Source: Zea mays
Taxonomy: Eukaryota > Streptophyta > Magnoliopsida > Poales > Poaceae
Direction of reading: 5' to 3'
Assembly: GCF_902167145.1 (NCBI RefSeq)
Contig: NC_050097.1
Coordinates: 175,614,923 to 175,678,922, forward strand
DNA: 64,000 nt
Positions within the stretch are counted from its first letter, which is position 1. The number at the start of each line of letters is the position of its first letter. This document shows, one piece after another, positions 54,803 to 64,000 of this stretch. Made by a program: the position numbers and the translations under genes. The notes below the pieces were generated by a model. That model ran no database searches and was not told where the DNA came from. It saw only the letters and a program-made list of their open reading frames with translations.

Positions 54803-57193
54803 TTAGGCTTGGGACTTAGGTACCCAACTCATGTTGGGTCCTACAAGGTTAGCACAAATATTCTTAGGGACCCAAATGCAAGTTTTGTCTCCCTTGCATC
54901 TTGCCCCTAACTTCCTAGCAATTACCTTTCTATCCTTTCTACAAATTGCAAAGGAAGCATTCAAAGCATGATATATTGTAGAAGGCTCATTAACTTTCCT
55001 AGGAATATTAACAACATTTCTCCTAGGCATATTATGAACAACATCCCTTCTACCAACATTCCTATCATGCACATATGAAGAACTAGAAGCAAACATAGCA
55101 TGAGAAAAATCATCGTACTCATTATTACTCTTATAAGCATTTCCAGTTTGTCTCCTATCATGATACAAAAAGGCATGGTTCTTTTTAGCACTAGTAGCCA
55201 TAGAGGCCTTCCCTTTCTCCTTAGTGGGAATGGGAGCCTTATGGCTTGTTAAGTTCTTGGCTTCCCTCTTGAAGCCAAGCCCATCCTTAATTGAGGGGTG
55301 TCTACCAACCGTGTAGGCATCCCTAGCAAATTTTAGTTTATCAAAATTACTCTTGCTAGTCTTAAGTTGAGCATTAAGACTAGCTAATTCATCATTCAAT
55401 TTTGAAATAGAAACTAAGTGTTCGCTACAAGCATTAATATCAATATCCTTACACCTAGTGCAAATTTCAACATATTCAACACAAGAGTTGGATTTATTTG
55501 CTTCTACTAGTTTAGCATTTAAATCATCGTTTATGCTCTTTAAGTTAGAAATAGAATCATGGCATGTTGACACTTCACAAGCAAGCATTTCATTCCTCTT
55601 AATTTCTAATGCAAGGGATTTTTGAGTCTCTACAAACTTATCATGTTCTTCATATAACAAATCCTCTTGCTTTTCTAAAAGTATATTCTTTTCATTCAAG
55701 GCATCAATTAATTCATTAATTTTGTCTATCTTAGATCTTTCTAAGCCCTTGAACAAACATGAATAATCTACTTCATCCTCATCACTAGATTCGTCCTCAC
55801 TTGAAGAAGCATAAGTAGAGTTGCGAGTACATACCTTCTTCTCCTTTGCCATAAGGCATGTGTGACGCTCGTTGGGGAAGAGGGTTGATTTGTTGAAGGC
55901 GGTGGCGGCGAGTCCTTCATTGTCGGAGTCGGAGGAGGTGCAGTCCGAGTCCCACTCTTTGCCTAGATGTGCCTCGCCCTTGGCCTTCTTGTAATACTTC
56001 TTCTTTTCCCTCTTGTCCCCTTTTTCCTGGTCACTTTCATTATCGGGACAGTTAGCAATGAAATGACCGATCTTACCACATTTGAAGCATGGGCGCTTCT
56101 CCTTTATCTTGGTCTTGCTTGGCTGTCCCTTGCGACCTTTAAGCGTCGTCTTGAAGCGCTTAATGATGAGGGCCATCTCCTCATTATTTAGCCCGGCCGC
56201 CTCAACTTGCGCCACCTTGCTTGGTAGCGCCTCCTTGCTCCTTGTTGCCTTGAGAGCAATGGGTTGAGGCTCATGGATAGGACCGTTCAATGCGTCGTCC
56301 ACGTATCTTGCCTCCTTGATCATCATTCGCCCGCTTACGAACTTCCCAAGAACTTCTTCGGGCGACATTTTGGTGTACCTGGGATTCTCACGAATATTAT
56401 TCACCAAATGAGGATCAAGTACGGTAAAGGACCTTAGCATTAGGCGGACGACGTCGTGGTCCGTCCATCGCGTGCTTCCATAGCTTCTTATCTTGTTGAC
56501 AAGGGTTTTGAGCCGGTTGTATGTTTGGGTTGGCTCCTCCCCCCTTATCATAGCGAATCTCCCAAGTTCGCCCTCCACCAGCTCCATCTTGGTGAGCATG
56601 GTGACGTCGTTGCCCTCATGAGAGATCTTGAGGGTGGCCCATATCTGCTTGGCGTTATCCAAGCCACTCACTTTGTTATATTCATCCCTGCACAATGAAG
56701 CTAGAAGAACAGTAGTAGCTTGTGCATTCTTATGGATTTGCTCATTAATGAATATAGGGCTATCCGAACTATTGAAGTGCATTCCACTATCTACAATCTC
56801 CCATATGCTAGGATGGAGAGAGAATAGGTGACTACGCATTTTGTGGCTCCAAAATCCGTAGTCCTCCCCATCAAAGTGTGGGGGCTTGCCGAGTGGAATG
56901 GAAAGCAAATGTGAATTTGAACTTTGCGGAATACGAGAGTAGTCAAAGGAAAAGTTAGAATTAACCGGTTTCCTTTGCTCGTAGTTGTTGTGGTCGTCGT
57001 CCTTTTGGGAAGAAGTAGACTCATCACTGTCGTCGTAGTAGACGATCTCCTTGATGCGCCTTGTCTTTTTCTTCTTCCCTTCCTTCCGTCTATGGCCCGA
57101 GCCGGAGTCGGTAGGCTTGTCATCTTTTGGCTCGTTGACGAAGGACTCCTTTTCCTTGTCGTTGATCACGATTCCCTTCCCCTTAGGATCCAT
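54803..57193 (-). CDS. Gag protein of the Opie-like element
   Basis: A 796-residue frame starting ATG 57193, 33 bp inside the primer-binding site. After a charged start it has a copia-type Gag domain ([17 protein letters not shown], then [15 protein letters not shown]), a CCHC zinc knuckle [14 protein letters not shown] (around residues 367-381) and a long acidic and coiled-coil C-terminal part. It ends PKSQA at TAA 54805-54803, one frame away from Pol. Gag packages the element RNA in particles. Confidence 0.9.
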   Translation of the reverse strand: MDPKGKGIVINDKEKESFVNEPKDDKPTDSGSGHRRKEGKKKKTRRIKEIVYYDDSDESTSSQKDDDHNNYEQRKPVNSNFSFDYSRIPQSSNSHLLSIPLGKPPHFDGEDYGFWSHKMRSHLFSLHPSIWEIVDSGMHFNSSDSPIFINEQIHKNAQATTVLLASLCRDEYNKVSGLDNAKQIWATLKISHEGNDVTMLTKMELVEGELGRFAMIRGEEPTQTYNRLKTLVNKIRSYGSTRWTDHDVVRLMLRSFTVLDPHLVNNIRENPRYTKMSPEEVLGKFVSGRMMIKEARYVDDALNGPIHEPQPIALKATRSKEALPSKVAQVEAAGLNNEEMALIIKRFKTTLKGRKGQPSKTKIKEKRPCFKCGKIGHFIANCPDNESDQEKGDKREKKKYYKKAKGEAHLGKEWDSDCTSSDSDNEGLAATAFNKSTLFPNERHTCLMAKEKKVCTRNSTYASSSEDESSDEDEVDYSCLFKGLERSKIDKINELIDALNEKNILLEKQEDLLYEEHDKFVETQKSLALEIKRNEMLACEVSTCHDSISNLKSINDDLNAKLVEANKSNSCVEYVEICTRCKDIDINACSEHLVSISKLNDELASLNAQLKTSKSNFDKLKFARDAYTVGRHPSIKDGLGFKREAKNLTSHKAPIPTKEKGKASMATSAKKNHAFLYHDRRQTGNAYKSNNEYDDFSHAMFASSSSYVHDRNVGRRDVVHNMPRRNVVNIPRKVNEPSTIYHALNASFAICRKDRKVIARKLGARCKGDKTCIWVPKNICANLVGPNMSWVPKSQA

Positions 57194-57225
57194 CTCTTCG
57201 GGCGGTTAGTCCCTTTCTTGAAGAG

Positions 57226-57243
57226 AACGGCTCTGATACCAAT
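57226..57243 (-). promoter_or_regulatory. Primer-binding site of the Opie-like element
   Basis: Minus strand reads TTGGTATCAGAGCCG next to the LTR, complementary to the 3' end of initiator methionine tRNA, the usual copia primer. Confidence 0.9.
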
Positions 57244-58488
57244 TGAGAGCACCTAGAGGGGGGGGTGAATAGGTGATCCTGTAAATCTTAAAAACTTAAG
57301 CCACAAAACTTTGATTAAGTGTTAGCACCGTTAATGCCAAGTGGCTAGAGAGGAGTCAAAACACAATAACCACAAGAAATCAATCACAGAAATGACACGG
57401 TGGTTATCCCGTGGTTCGGCCAAGTACAAAACTTGCCTACTCCACGTTGTGGCGTCCTAATGGACGAGAGTTGCACTCAACTCCTCTCAAGTGATCCAAT
57501 GATCAACTTGAATACCACGGTGTTCTTGCTTTTCTTTTCTCAATCCCGTTTGCGAGGAATCTCCACAACTTGGAGCCTCTCGCCCTTACAAAAGATGTTC
57601 ACAGAGAATCACGGAGCAAGGGAGGGAATGAGCAACGCACACAAGACTTCAAAAGATCAGAGCAACACGCACACAAGCAGCAATAAGAGCTCGCAACACA
57701 ACTCAAAGAGTACACAACTCCACAAGAGCTCTATATGCTATCACAATGAATCGAATGCGCTAGATCAATGTCTTGGTGCTTAGAAAGGTTGTAGGAATGC
57801 TTGGTGTTTTCCTCCATGCGCCTAGGGGTCCCTTTTATAGCCCCAAGGCAGCTAGGAGCCGTTGAGAACACATCTGGAAGGCTATCCTTGCCTTCTGTCG
57901 TCGGGCGCACCGGACAGTCCGGTGCACACCGGACACTGTCCGGTGCCCGATTTATTTCCATAAACAGCGCACCCGACCGTTGCTGTCTGTTGCAGATCCG
58001 GGCGCCGTTGGCGCACCGGACATGTCTGGTGCACACCAGACAGTCCGGTGCCCCATTCCGACCGTTGGCTCGGCCACGTGTCGCGCGCCGATCGCGCGGC
58101 CGACCGTTGGCCCGGCCGACCGTTGGCTCACCGGACAGTCCGGTGCACACCGGACAGTCCGGTGAATTTTAGCCGAAGTCGCCGGAGAAAAACCCGAGAG
58201 CGGCTGGTTTGCTCCGCGCTGGTCTGGCGCACCGGACACTGTCCGGTGCACACCGGACAGTCCGGTGCCCCAGCCCGTAGCAGCCCTCCACTCCTCTTCT
58301 TCTTCCTGTTTCTAACACTTAGACAAGAATATTAGTACACAAAACCAATGTACTAAGGCTTAGAAACATACCTTAACTTGTGATATGCACTTTGTTCATC
58401 CATGGGCATATTTTCACATTTAAGCACTTGTGTTTGCACTCAATCACCAAAATATTTAGAAATGGCCCAAGGGCACATTTCCCTTTCA
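57244..58488 (-). repeat. 5' LTR of the Opie-like element
   Basis: 1245 bp, nearly identical to 49554-50799. Minus-strand TATAAAAGGG at about 57839-57830. Confidence 0.93.
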
Positions 58489-58839
58489 CTAATCACAAAA
58501 TCAACACTTCTCTAATCTCCTCACTATGCAAAGTGTTTTCCTAGTTCTCACAGGGTTGCTATATCTGATGGAGAGGGCAAGACACCTTATAGAGTATTAG
58601 AGTTGATATGAGGGGGTATATATAGCCCCAAATGCCCAAACTAGTCCATACTATTTGACTTGGATTTTTTGTGTGCATCGAACATGTCTGGTGCTAGCAC
58701 CATACATGTCGGTGCTACTCCAACGGCTACTTCTTCAAAACTAGCCGTTAGTGTATAGACATCTGGTGCGCCACTAGTGTCACACCGGACACGTTCGGTG
58801 CATGCAACTGGATGGAGCACAGTCACCTTTTTATGACAA

Positions 58840-59465
58840 TGTTTCATGAGATATTTCTTTATCAATAACTTTCCTCTCTATGACAATGTTTTCTTTAGTG
58901 GTTGCATCTCTCAAATCTTTTCTTTAGCTTCTCATTCTCTAATGTGATTAGGTGAATCTTGTCAAAAAGTTTTTTCTCTTCCTCTTGATTGCATATATGA
59001 TCAGTTGAATGTTCATGATTCATACTCAGTCATCATATAGTAGCTACATCAATCTTAACAATGTTGTTAATAGCCTCATATATTTCAATAGATAAAAGCT
59101 CATGTGTAACAATAAGATTGTCATGATCAATTTTAGTTTGAGTGTAATCTTATTTTAGTGATGCATGTCTATCATTGGTCTCTCCATTTGTTTCACTTAG
59201 TTTGTCATATTTCTCTTTAATATCTTTTAGATAGATCTTAAACACATTATTAATAGATGGCATATTTTTACTTTCATTTTTCATTTTATCACTTACTTTT
59301 ACAACTACGTCATTTTTTAACAATCAATGATATATTCTTATTTTTTTAACTTAGTCACATTTAGGGATTTAGGATTCATTAAAAACTTGAGTATATAATT
59401 TAATAAATTAGCTAACTCATCATATGTTGGTGAAGCGTATTACTCACCACTATCACTATCCCTAG
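58840..59465 (-). pseudogene. Decayed copia-like gag remnant
   Basis: Minus-strand stretches such as QEEEKKLFDKIHLITLENEK (near 58975-58915) and YASPTYDELANLLNYILKFL (near 59435-59370) read as Gag-like coiled coil and helical sequence with several stops between them. The style resembles the C-terminal half of the Opie-like Gag. Confidence 0.5.
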
Positions 59466-59572
59466 TCATCAATTGTTGATTTTTCTATCTCAGCATGATA
59501 AAAGGAGACGAGAAAAAAACTAAAACCAGAAAATCGTGTGATCATTGATAATAGGACACGACACGAATCATA

Positions 59573-59965
59573 AGTAGAGATGGCGATGGGTCCCGATCCC
59601 CAATTTCTCGTAGAGAACGAAGAAAAATCCCCCCTGACGGGTTGTACCCGTACATTCCCCATCCCCGTTTTTACACGGTAATCTGTTAAACTTGGACGTG
59701 ATGATGTTTTCATCATATAATAGTTAATGAGAAAAATAAATAATTATCTTATCAAGAGATCATTATCGTACAAATATGCTTATTTTGATGTATACATAAT
59801 AATTTCTTACATCTAACAATGTGTATAAGTGACAACGTTTTACATTAATAATAAAAATATACGTCCTAATTATAATTTAAGCGAGGACGTAAATCTCTGT
59901 CGGGGATTTCCCCCGCGTGGAATAGAGGAAGAAATCTCCCAATCCTCCGTGATCCATGGTCACCA
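59573..59965. mobile_element. Degenerate hAT-like non-autonomous element
   Basis: GAGATGGCGATGGGTCCCGA at the left and a GAAATCTCCCAATCCTCCGTG-type right end are loosely inverted. The CCCCAATTTCTC and GGGGATTTCCCCCGCG words recall Ac/Ds-type terminal regions (GGGATGGC...). The interior is AT rich. Borders approximate. Confidence 0.4.
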
Positions 59966-61690
59966 AAACCAGTGGCGGATCCAGAATTGATCCAAGAGGG
60001 GCTACTAAACTAATGCTATATTTTTTTTTAAACCAAACAAAAACTAATCTTGGACATACCGTTCACCACGTGCGAGTCGGAACCAAGGTGAAGGTCGAAG
60101 GAGGGAGCGCGGAGCGGCGGCTGGACAACGGCGTGGTCGCGGGCTCGCGGCAGTGCTCCGAGCGGGGCGAGCGGTGCTCCGGCGGTCCGGGATCGGCCTG
60201 GCGGGCGAGCCACGAGCGCGCTGCGGTGCTGGGCGAGCGCGCCGGGGCGACTGGGCACCTGGCGGTGGCTGGTGGCGCGTGGCGGTCTGGCGGCTGGCGG
60301 TGGCCGGTGGCGGCCTGGCGGCTGGCGCTGGCGAGCCGCGGGCGAGCGCGCTGGAGAAGTGGAGAGGAGGCTGGACCGCAGGGCGCAGGACCAGGACGCA
60401 GGGAGATCGAACGCAGCAGCCAAACGGCGGCGGCGGCTGGGGCTAGACGTAGGACGTCTGCTGCTGACCAGTTTTTTGCTATTGTAGTACCTGTTTTAAC
60501 AGGCTTCACGTACTTTTTAAATAATATTCTCTATAATAGTATTTATAAGTGTTATTACTCTCCAAAATAGTATTCCAACTTTTTTTAATATTTTCTTTTC
60601 CTTTCATTTTTGGTCATCTTCTTAACTCCCCGTAATGCCCCTGATTAATTTCTCATCGTTTGACGCCGCTGCATACACTTTCTCTAGCATTCGGCTCACG
60701 TTTTTAGTGAGGATGCAAAGCACTGTCACAATTCAGCAGCAGTGCCGCAACCTGATTCTTTCTCCAGCGCCGCAACATGATGCCAAGCACTATCACAATT
60801 GTGACTAGATGGAAACTATTATCCAACAACCTGTTTATGAGCTGCAAGCAACCTAATAATTGTGTTGCTCCAGAACTACAAACAACCTGAGAAGCCTTCT
60901 AATTGGCCTAATGCCTCTGCACCAACCAGACTTTGATTTTATTTTAGTACACCAGTGACTGTGTGGTGATCGAATAGCCGACATGCACGTTCAGCAAAAC
61001 AGGCGCAGAAAAATAGCCCTTGCATGAGAGATGGTTAGTGTTAAAAAAGGTCTAGGTCATTTAAATCTGAAACAGTTTGTTGACGAAGCTGGCAACCCAC
61101 TACACAGGCGCAGAAAAATAGTATTCTTGCCTAGAATGCCTCTGCACCAACCAGTTTGTTGGATGAAGACATGCGACGTCGTTCAGCCAAACACAACATA
61201 TACGATGCACAAGATTTGTTCCTCGGCAATTGTAATACTCAAAAATGTAATAAAGAGGATATAGATAATCTCAATGGTTTGTGGCCTCTACTATTCATTA
61301 CATGTGATCAACACTAGTTAAAAGTGGATAAGTACAACAAAGAACACATAATTAACCTGTGCATCATGCTGGATCTTACTTTGTGTGCACTTTGTGATGA
61401 TATAAAAATATAGTAAGTATATAATAATAAGTATGTTAACACTCCAATGGGAAATTAAATTCTAAAAGAAATTCTAGAGTTTGAAAAAGGGGAAAGGGAA
61501 TACTATGTGAAAAAAATATATAGAATAAAAATATAGATAATAAAATATATCATTTCTATATTAAGATTTGAATTTGTTCATTTGCTCGAAGGTGACACTC
61601 ACCATAAAATTTGAATTCAAATTGGAAAAACTCACAATATAAGAAAGAAAAATGAAATCAGAAAAAGAAAAAGAAAGCCACATGGGCCGA
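59966..61690. other. Unassigned intergenic DNA
   Basis: 60080-60460 is GC rich with GGCGGCTGGCGGTGG-type simple repeats, which explains long frames on both strands. 60660-61160 has short direct repeats, for example CAGGCGCAGAAAAATAG at about 61001 and 61105 and TGCCTCTGCACCAACCAG at about 60912 and 61138. No gene, tRNA or defined element was recognised. Confidence 0.4.
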
Positions 61691-61699
61691 CTACCTCCT

Positions 61700-64000
61700 T
61701 TCTGGCCCAATTCCTCTTCCTTACCTGCGCTCGGCCCGATTAAACCCCTGCCTCCGCGCGGCCCAGCAGAGTTGCTGCGCCGACTAGTGGACCCGGCGCA
61801 TCAGTCTCATGCCGCGCGCTAACTCCGCCGTGTTGACTGTGTTTCGTGGATTCAACTCGCTGCTGATGGCCCCCACTCGCCAGACCCATCCTCAATGGCT
61901 TCACGGAGACCTCGGCGGAGCTCGCGGGCACGATAACGGCAAGCTGGGTGCGAGTCCGACCGATTCCAGGGATATAAGTGTTAGCGCCGCAATTTCTCTC
62001 CTCCTCCTCCTCCCACCCTCGCAACATTCCCACCGCACCGCCTGTGCTGCTCCAGTGATTCTCACCGAGCCGGGTCACGAAAAGGGGTGCGCCGCCGCGG
62101 GGGGAAACCATCTGCGCCTGAGTTCCGTCCTTGGCGCAGGGTCGAGTGAGATTCGCTAGTGTGCGGAATAGTCGTCTGTTCCCTCGGTGTGAATCTGGAG
62201 TCGCCTGGGCGCGGAGAATTGTTCATCGGACTGCCGCCGTCTACGCTTTCCGCCGTGCTGCGCGGGCAGGGGTCCTCGCGCTGTAATCCACGGTGAGTTT
62301 CAATCCCACGTGTTTGCAGTACTCAAAGTATTACGATTTGCCCTTGTGCGCGGTGGTTGAGTGTCGGGTGATCGGGCGCGTCGTCGCCGGAGTGTGCGCC
62401 GCCGCGCTCTGCGCGCGACTCATGCCTTCGCGGTCGCACGGAGAAGATGGGGTATTTGCCCTTGGATCGTCACACAACGACCGTGATTAAAACGAACCCT
62501 TACTGATTCGTGGGGTCGTCAGACTGTGATCGTGCGGGTGGGGCGCAGTCGCGTGGGTGATGCGCCTGAGCCATGGATTGCCAATCCCTCGGTTCGGATT
62601 AGATTTGGAGTAATTAAATCATGACCGTAGATCGCGGATCCGAGGAACCAGAAAGCGTACCGGTTCGCTGTGGGCTGGATTTATTTTTGACCGTCCGATC
62701 GGAATCCATCGGTTCCTAGGAACCCTAGCACTCTGGATGTGTAGAATTTTCTAAAGGAACCCTGGGCAAAGTTAAAATAAACCCGCGGTCCATTCTAACT
62801 ATTCACTGAGTCTTAGGAATCTTGCGACTTAGTCCCTGAGTTCTCGGTAAATAGTGCGCCCAGTCCCGAGTGGATTAAAAATAGAGAAATAATATTAGAA
62901 ATTCGTTTAAAAAAAAAACAAATCTAGAAACTTGTAAAATGCATAGAAAATTCATTTCAGCTCCAAATTGAACAATTCCAATTTCTATAATTTTATAATA
63001 ATATTGTCTATCATTTAGTGTCTCTGTTTTGGCATGAAAACAGTAGAAAAATTAATCTTCCATTTAATCTTATTTTAAGCACATAAAATCTTTGGAAATT
63101 CATATCTTAAAATCTATAACTCCAAAAATTATGATTCATGTTCCTATGATCTCATTTTAATGTGTAGATTTTTATTGTGTATTTTATTCACATGTTTGGT
63201 GCAATGTTAATTTTTGCTATACTATGTATGTATTGTGTTGATGCGAGTAGACGAGCAAGCCACTGTGGATTCTGAGGTTCAGCAAGTAGAAGTAGCTGAG
63301 CAGGAGCTCATTGAAGGCAAGTTGTGCCCTTTATCACTTCTTTTACCCAGTCATGTTCTGATTAATCATAATGATCTGCATAGGTTAATTTTGATGGGAC
63401 CCAATAGGTTACCCCAGTTTGACTATCTTTATACCTTGATTACCACCACACTTTTTGGGTAGTACCTGCTATTGCTTTATGTGGTTATGGGTATGGAGAT
63501 ACATTTTATTCATGATTACACTTTTATTATCAGTTGTTATATACTGTTCATGATAAGATCATTATGTTAATCAGAACATAGAGAACCACCCGGGAAAACA
63601 GTGCTACCACAAGGGTTTATGGACGCCCTTGGCTGATTAATTAGGAAAGCTAGTGGAAGACTACCTTACCCGAAAGGGGCAAGGGCAGTAGGGGAGTGGC
63701 CAGTGTAGGGAGGCCCTTGGGATGATTTTGCTGCGATGACGGTCATGCGAGGGATTCCTGCATTGGAGCTTCCTATAAACTGTAGCGGGTTTTCTGAAGC
63801 TAGTGGAACTTTGTAAAGGCCTCGTAGTGTTACCCTGCCTCGCCTCCTCGGTAGAGGTGTATGGGATTGGCCGTCTCTTGGCAGATGAGTAACATGACTT
63901 GTGGGTAAAGATGCGCAACCTCTGCAGAGTGTAAAACTGGTATACTAGCCGTGCTCACGGTCATGAGCAGCTCGATTAAAGATGCGCAACCTCTGCAGAG
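61700..64000 (+). mobile_element. Probable Tekay/Prem1-type LTR, cut by window edge
   Basis: The mix of a GC-rich block (61740-62480), a phrase with CCGATCGGAATCCATCGG, a long AT-rich block, and the closing phrase TAAAGATGCGCAACCTCTGC (twice, 63906 and 63977) is, as I remember, typical of long Del/Tekay-lineage LTRs of maize. A small open plus-strand segment 63238-63320 (Glu/Gln/Val-rich) sits between AT-rich parts. A GTGAGT donor-like site follows at 62293. Borders are not resolved. Confidence 0.35.

Larger units (their letters stand above)
49554..58488 (-). mobile_element. Opie-like copia retrotransposon, complete
   Basis: 8.9 kb, minus strand, with two ~1245-bp LTRs (49554-50799, 57244-58488) and a perfect 5-bp duplication CTAAT (49549-49553, 58489-58493). 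It has a tRNA-Met primer-binding site, gag, pol in copia order (protease, integrase, RT, RNase H) and a polypurine tract. LTR start TGAAAGGGAAATGTGCCC and end CTAGGTGCTCTCA (minus strand) match the maize Opie/Ji group. Only about four substitutions plus one base in a G run distinguish the LTRs, so insertion was recent. Confidence 0.92.
48934..59465 (-). mobile_element. Old copia-like element interrupted by the Opie-like insertion
   Basis: 48934-49553 and 58494-58840 rejoin across the CTAAT duplication into an LTR-like segment. It carries paired ACCGGACA / TCCGGTG-like words and a minus-strand TATATATACC at about 58625. Minus-strand coding remnants of a Gag follow at 58840-59465. Pol is absent. 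Strongly decayed; family uncertain but related in style to Ji/Opie LTRs. The LINE target site adjoins its left border, so that border is not resolved. Confidence 0.45.

Noticed and set aside
59956..60570. Frames on both strands in the 60-kb GC-rich patch
   Set aside because: Simple GGCGGCTGG-type repeats open several frames at once; no sign of a real protein.

Overview
The window looks like nuclear DNA of a large grass genome, most likely maize (Zea) or a close relative. The evidence is deeply nested LTR retrotransposons of types known from maize (Opie-like copia, Huck-like and Cinful/Zeon/Grande-like gypsy), many small MITEs in and around genes, and two intron-containing genes with plant-type protein families. 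Element family names are assigned from remembered hallmarks and not from a search. Nothing here is bacterial: there are no operons, CRISPR arrays or ribosome binding sites.

Positions 1-28,417 are a four-layer nest, all in the minus (coding) orientation. A fragmented gypsy element (C; gag pieces at 4,543-5,546 and 27,282-27,890, LTR ending at 28,417) was hit by element A (window edge to 4,542) and by element B (5,552-27,276, target duplication ATCTC). Element B was then hit by a 13.2-kb Huck-like element D (8,240-21,416), whose right end was later deleted together with part of B. A and B share LTR sequence, primer-binding site and layout, but A carries only gag and B only protease-RT-RNase H-integrase. 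Both also carry a separate plus-strand reading frame, convergent with the retroviral gene. In A that frame is intact and contains two GT-AG introns.

Positions 28,418-43,937 are a gene island. It begins with a relic of a hAT transposon (BED zinc finger) and a 1.8-kb element with ~620-bp inverted arms. Each arm of the latter contains a tRNA-Lys-like sequence, and the core holds what looks like a captured exon-intron-exon piece. Two minus-strand host genes follow: a Rab11/RABA-type small GTPase (two coding exons, 33,147-35,934) and the GPI-anchor glycosyltransferase subunit PIG-A (eight coding exons, 38,015-40,988, plus an upstream leader exon). MITE-like elements lie in the Rab intron and between and beyond the genes.

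Positions 43,938-48,920 are a nearly complete but mutated L1-type LINE with a 13-bp target duplication and a poly(A) tail. Positions 49,554-58,488 are a very young Opie-like copia element (CTAAT duplication, LTRs differing at about four sites) inserted into an older, decayed copia-like element. The right end holds a degenerate hAT-like repeat, unassigned intergenic DNA and, from about 61,700, the beginning of what is probably a Tekay/Prem1-type LTR running off the window.

How parts may work together: the Rab protein would act in endosome/trans-Golgi trafficking and PIG-A in the first step of GPI-anchor synthesis; no functional link between them is implied. A supplies a Gag and B a Pol behind the same LTR/PBS signals, so they look like members of one family that splits gag and pol between two elements, although both copies here are broken by stops.
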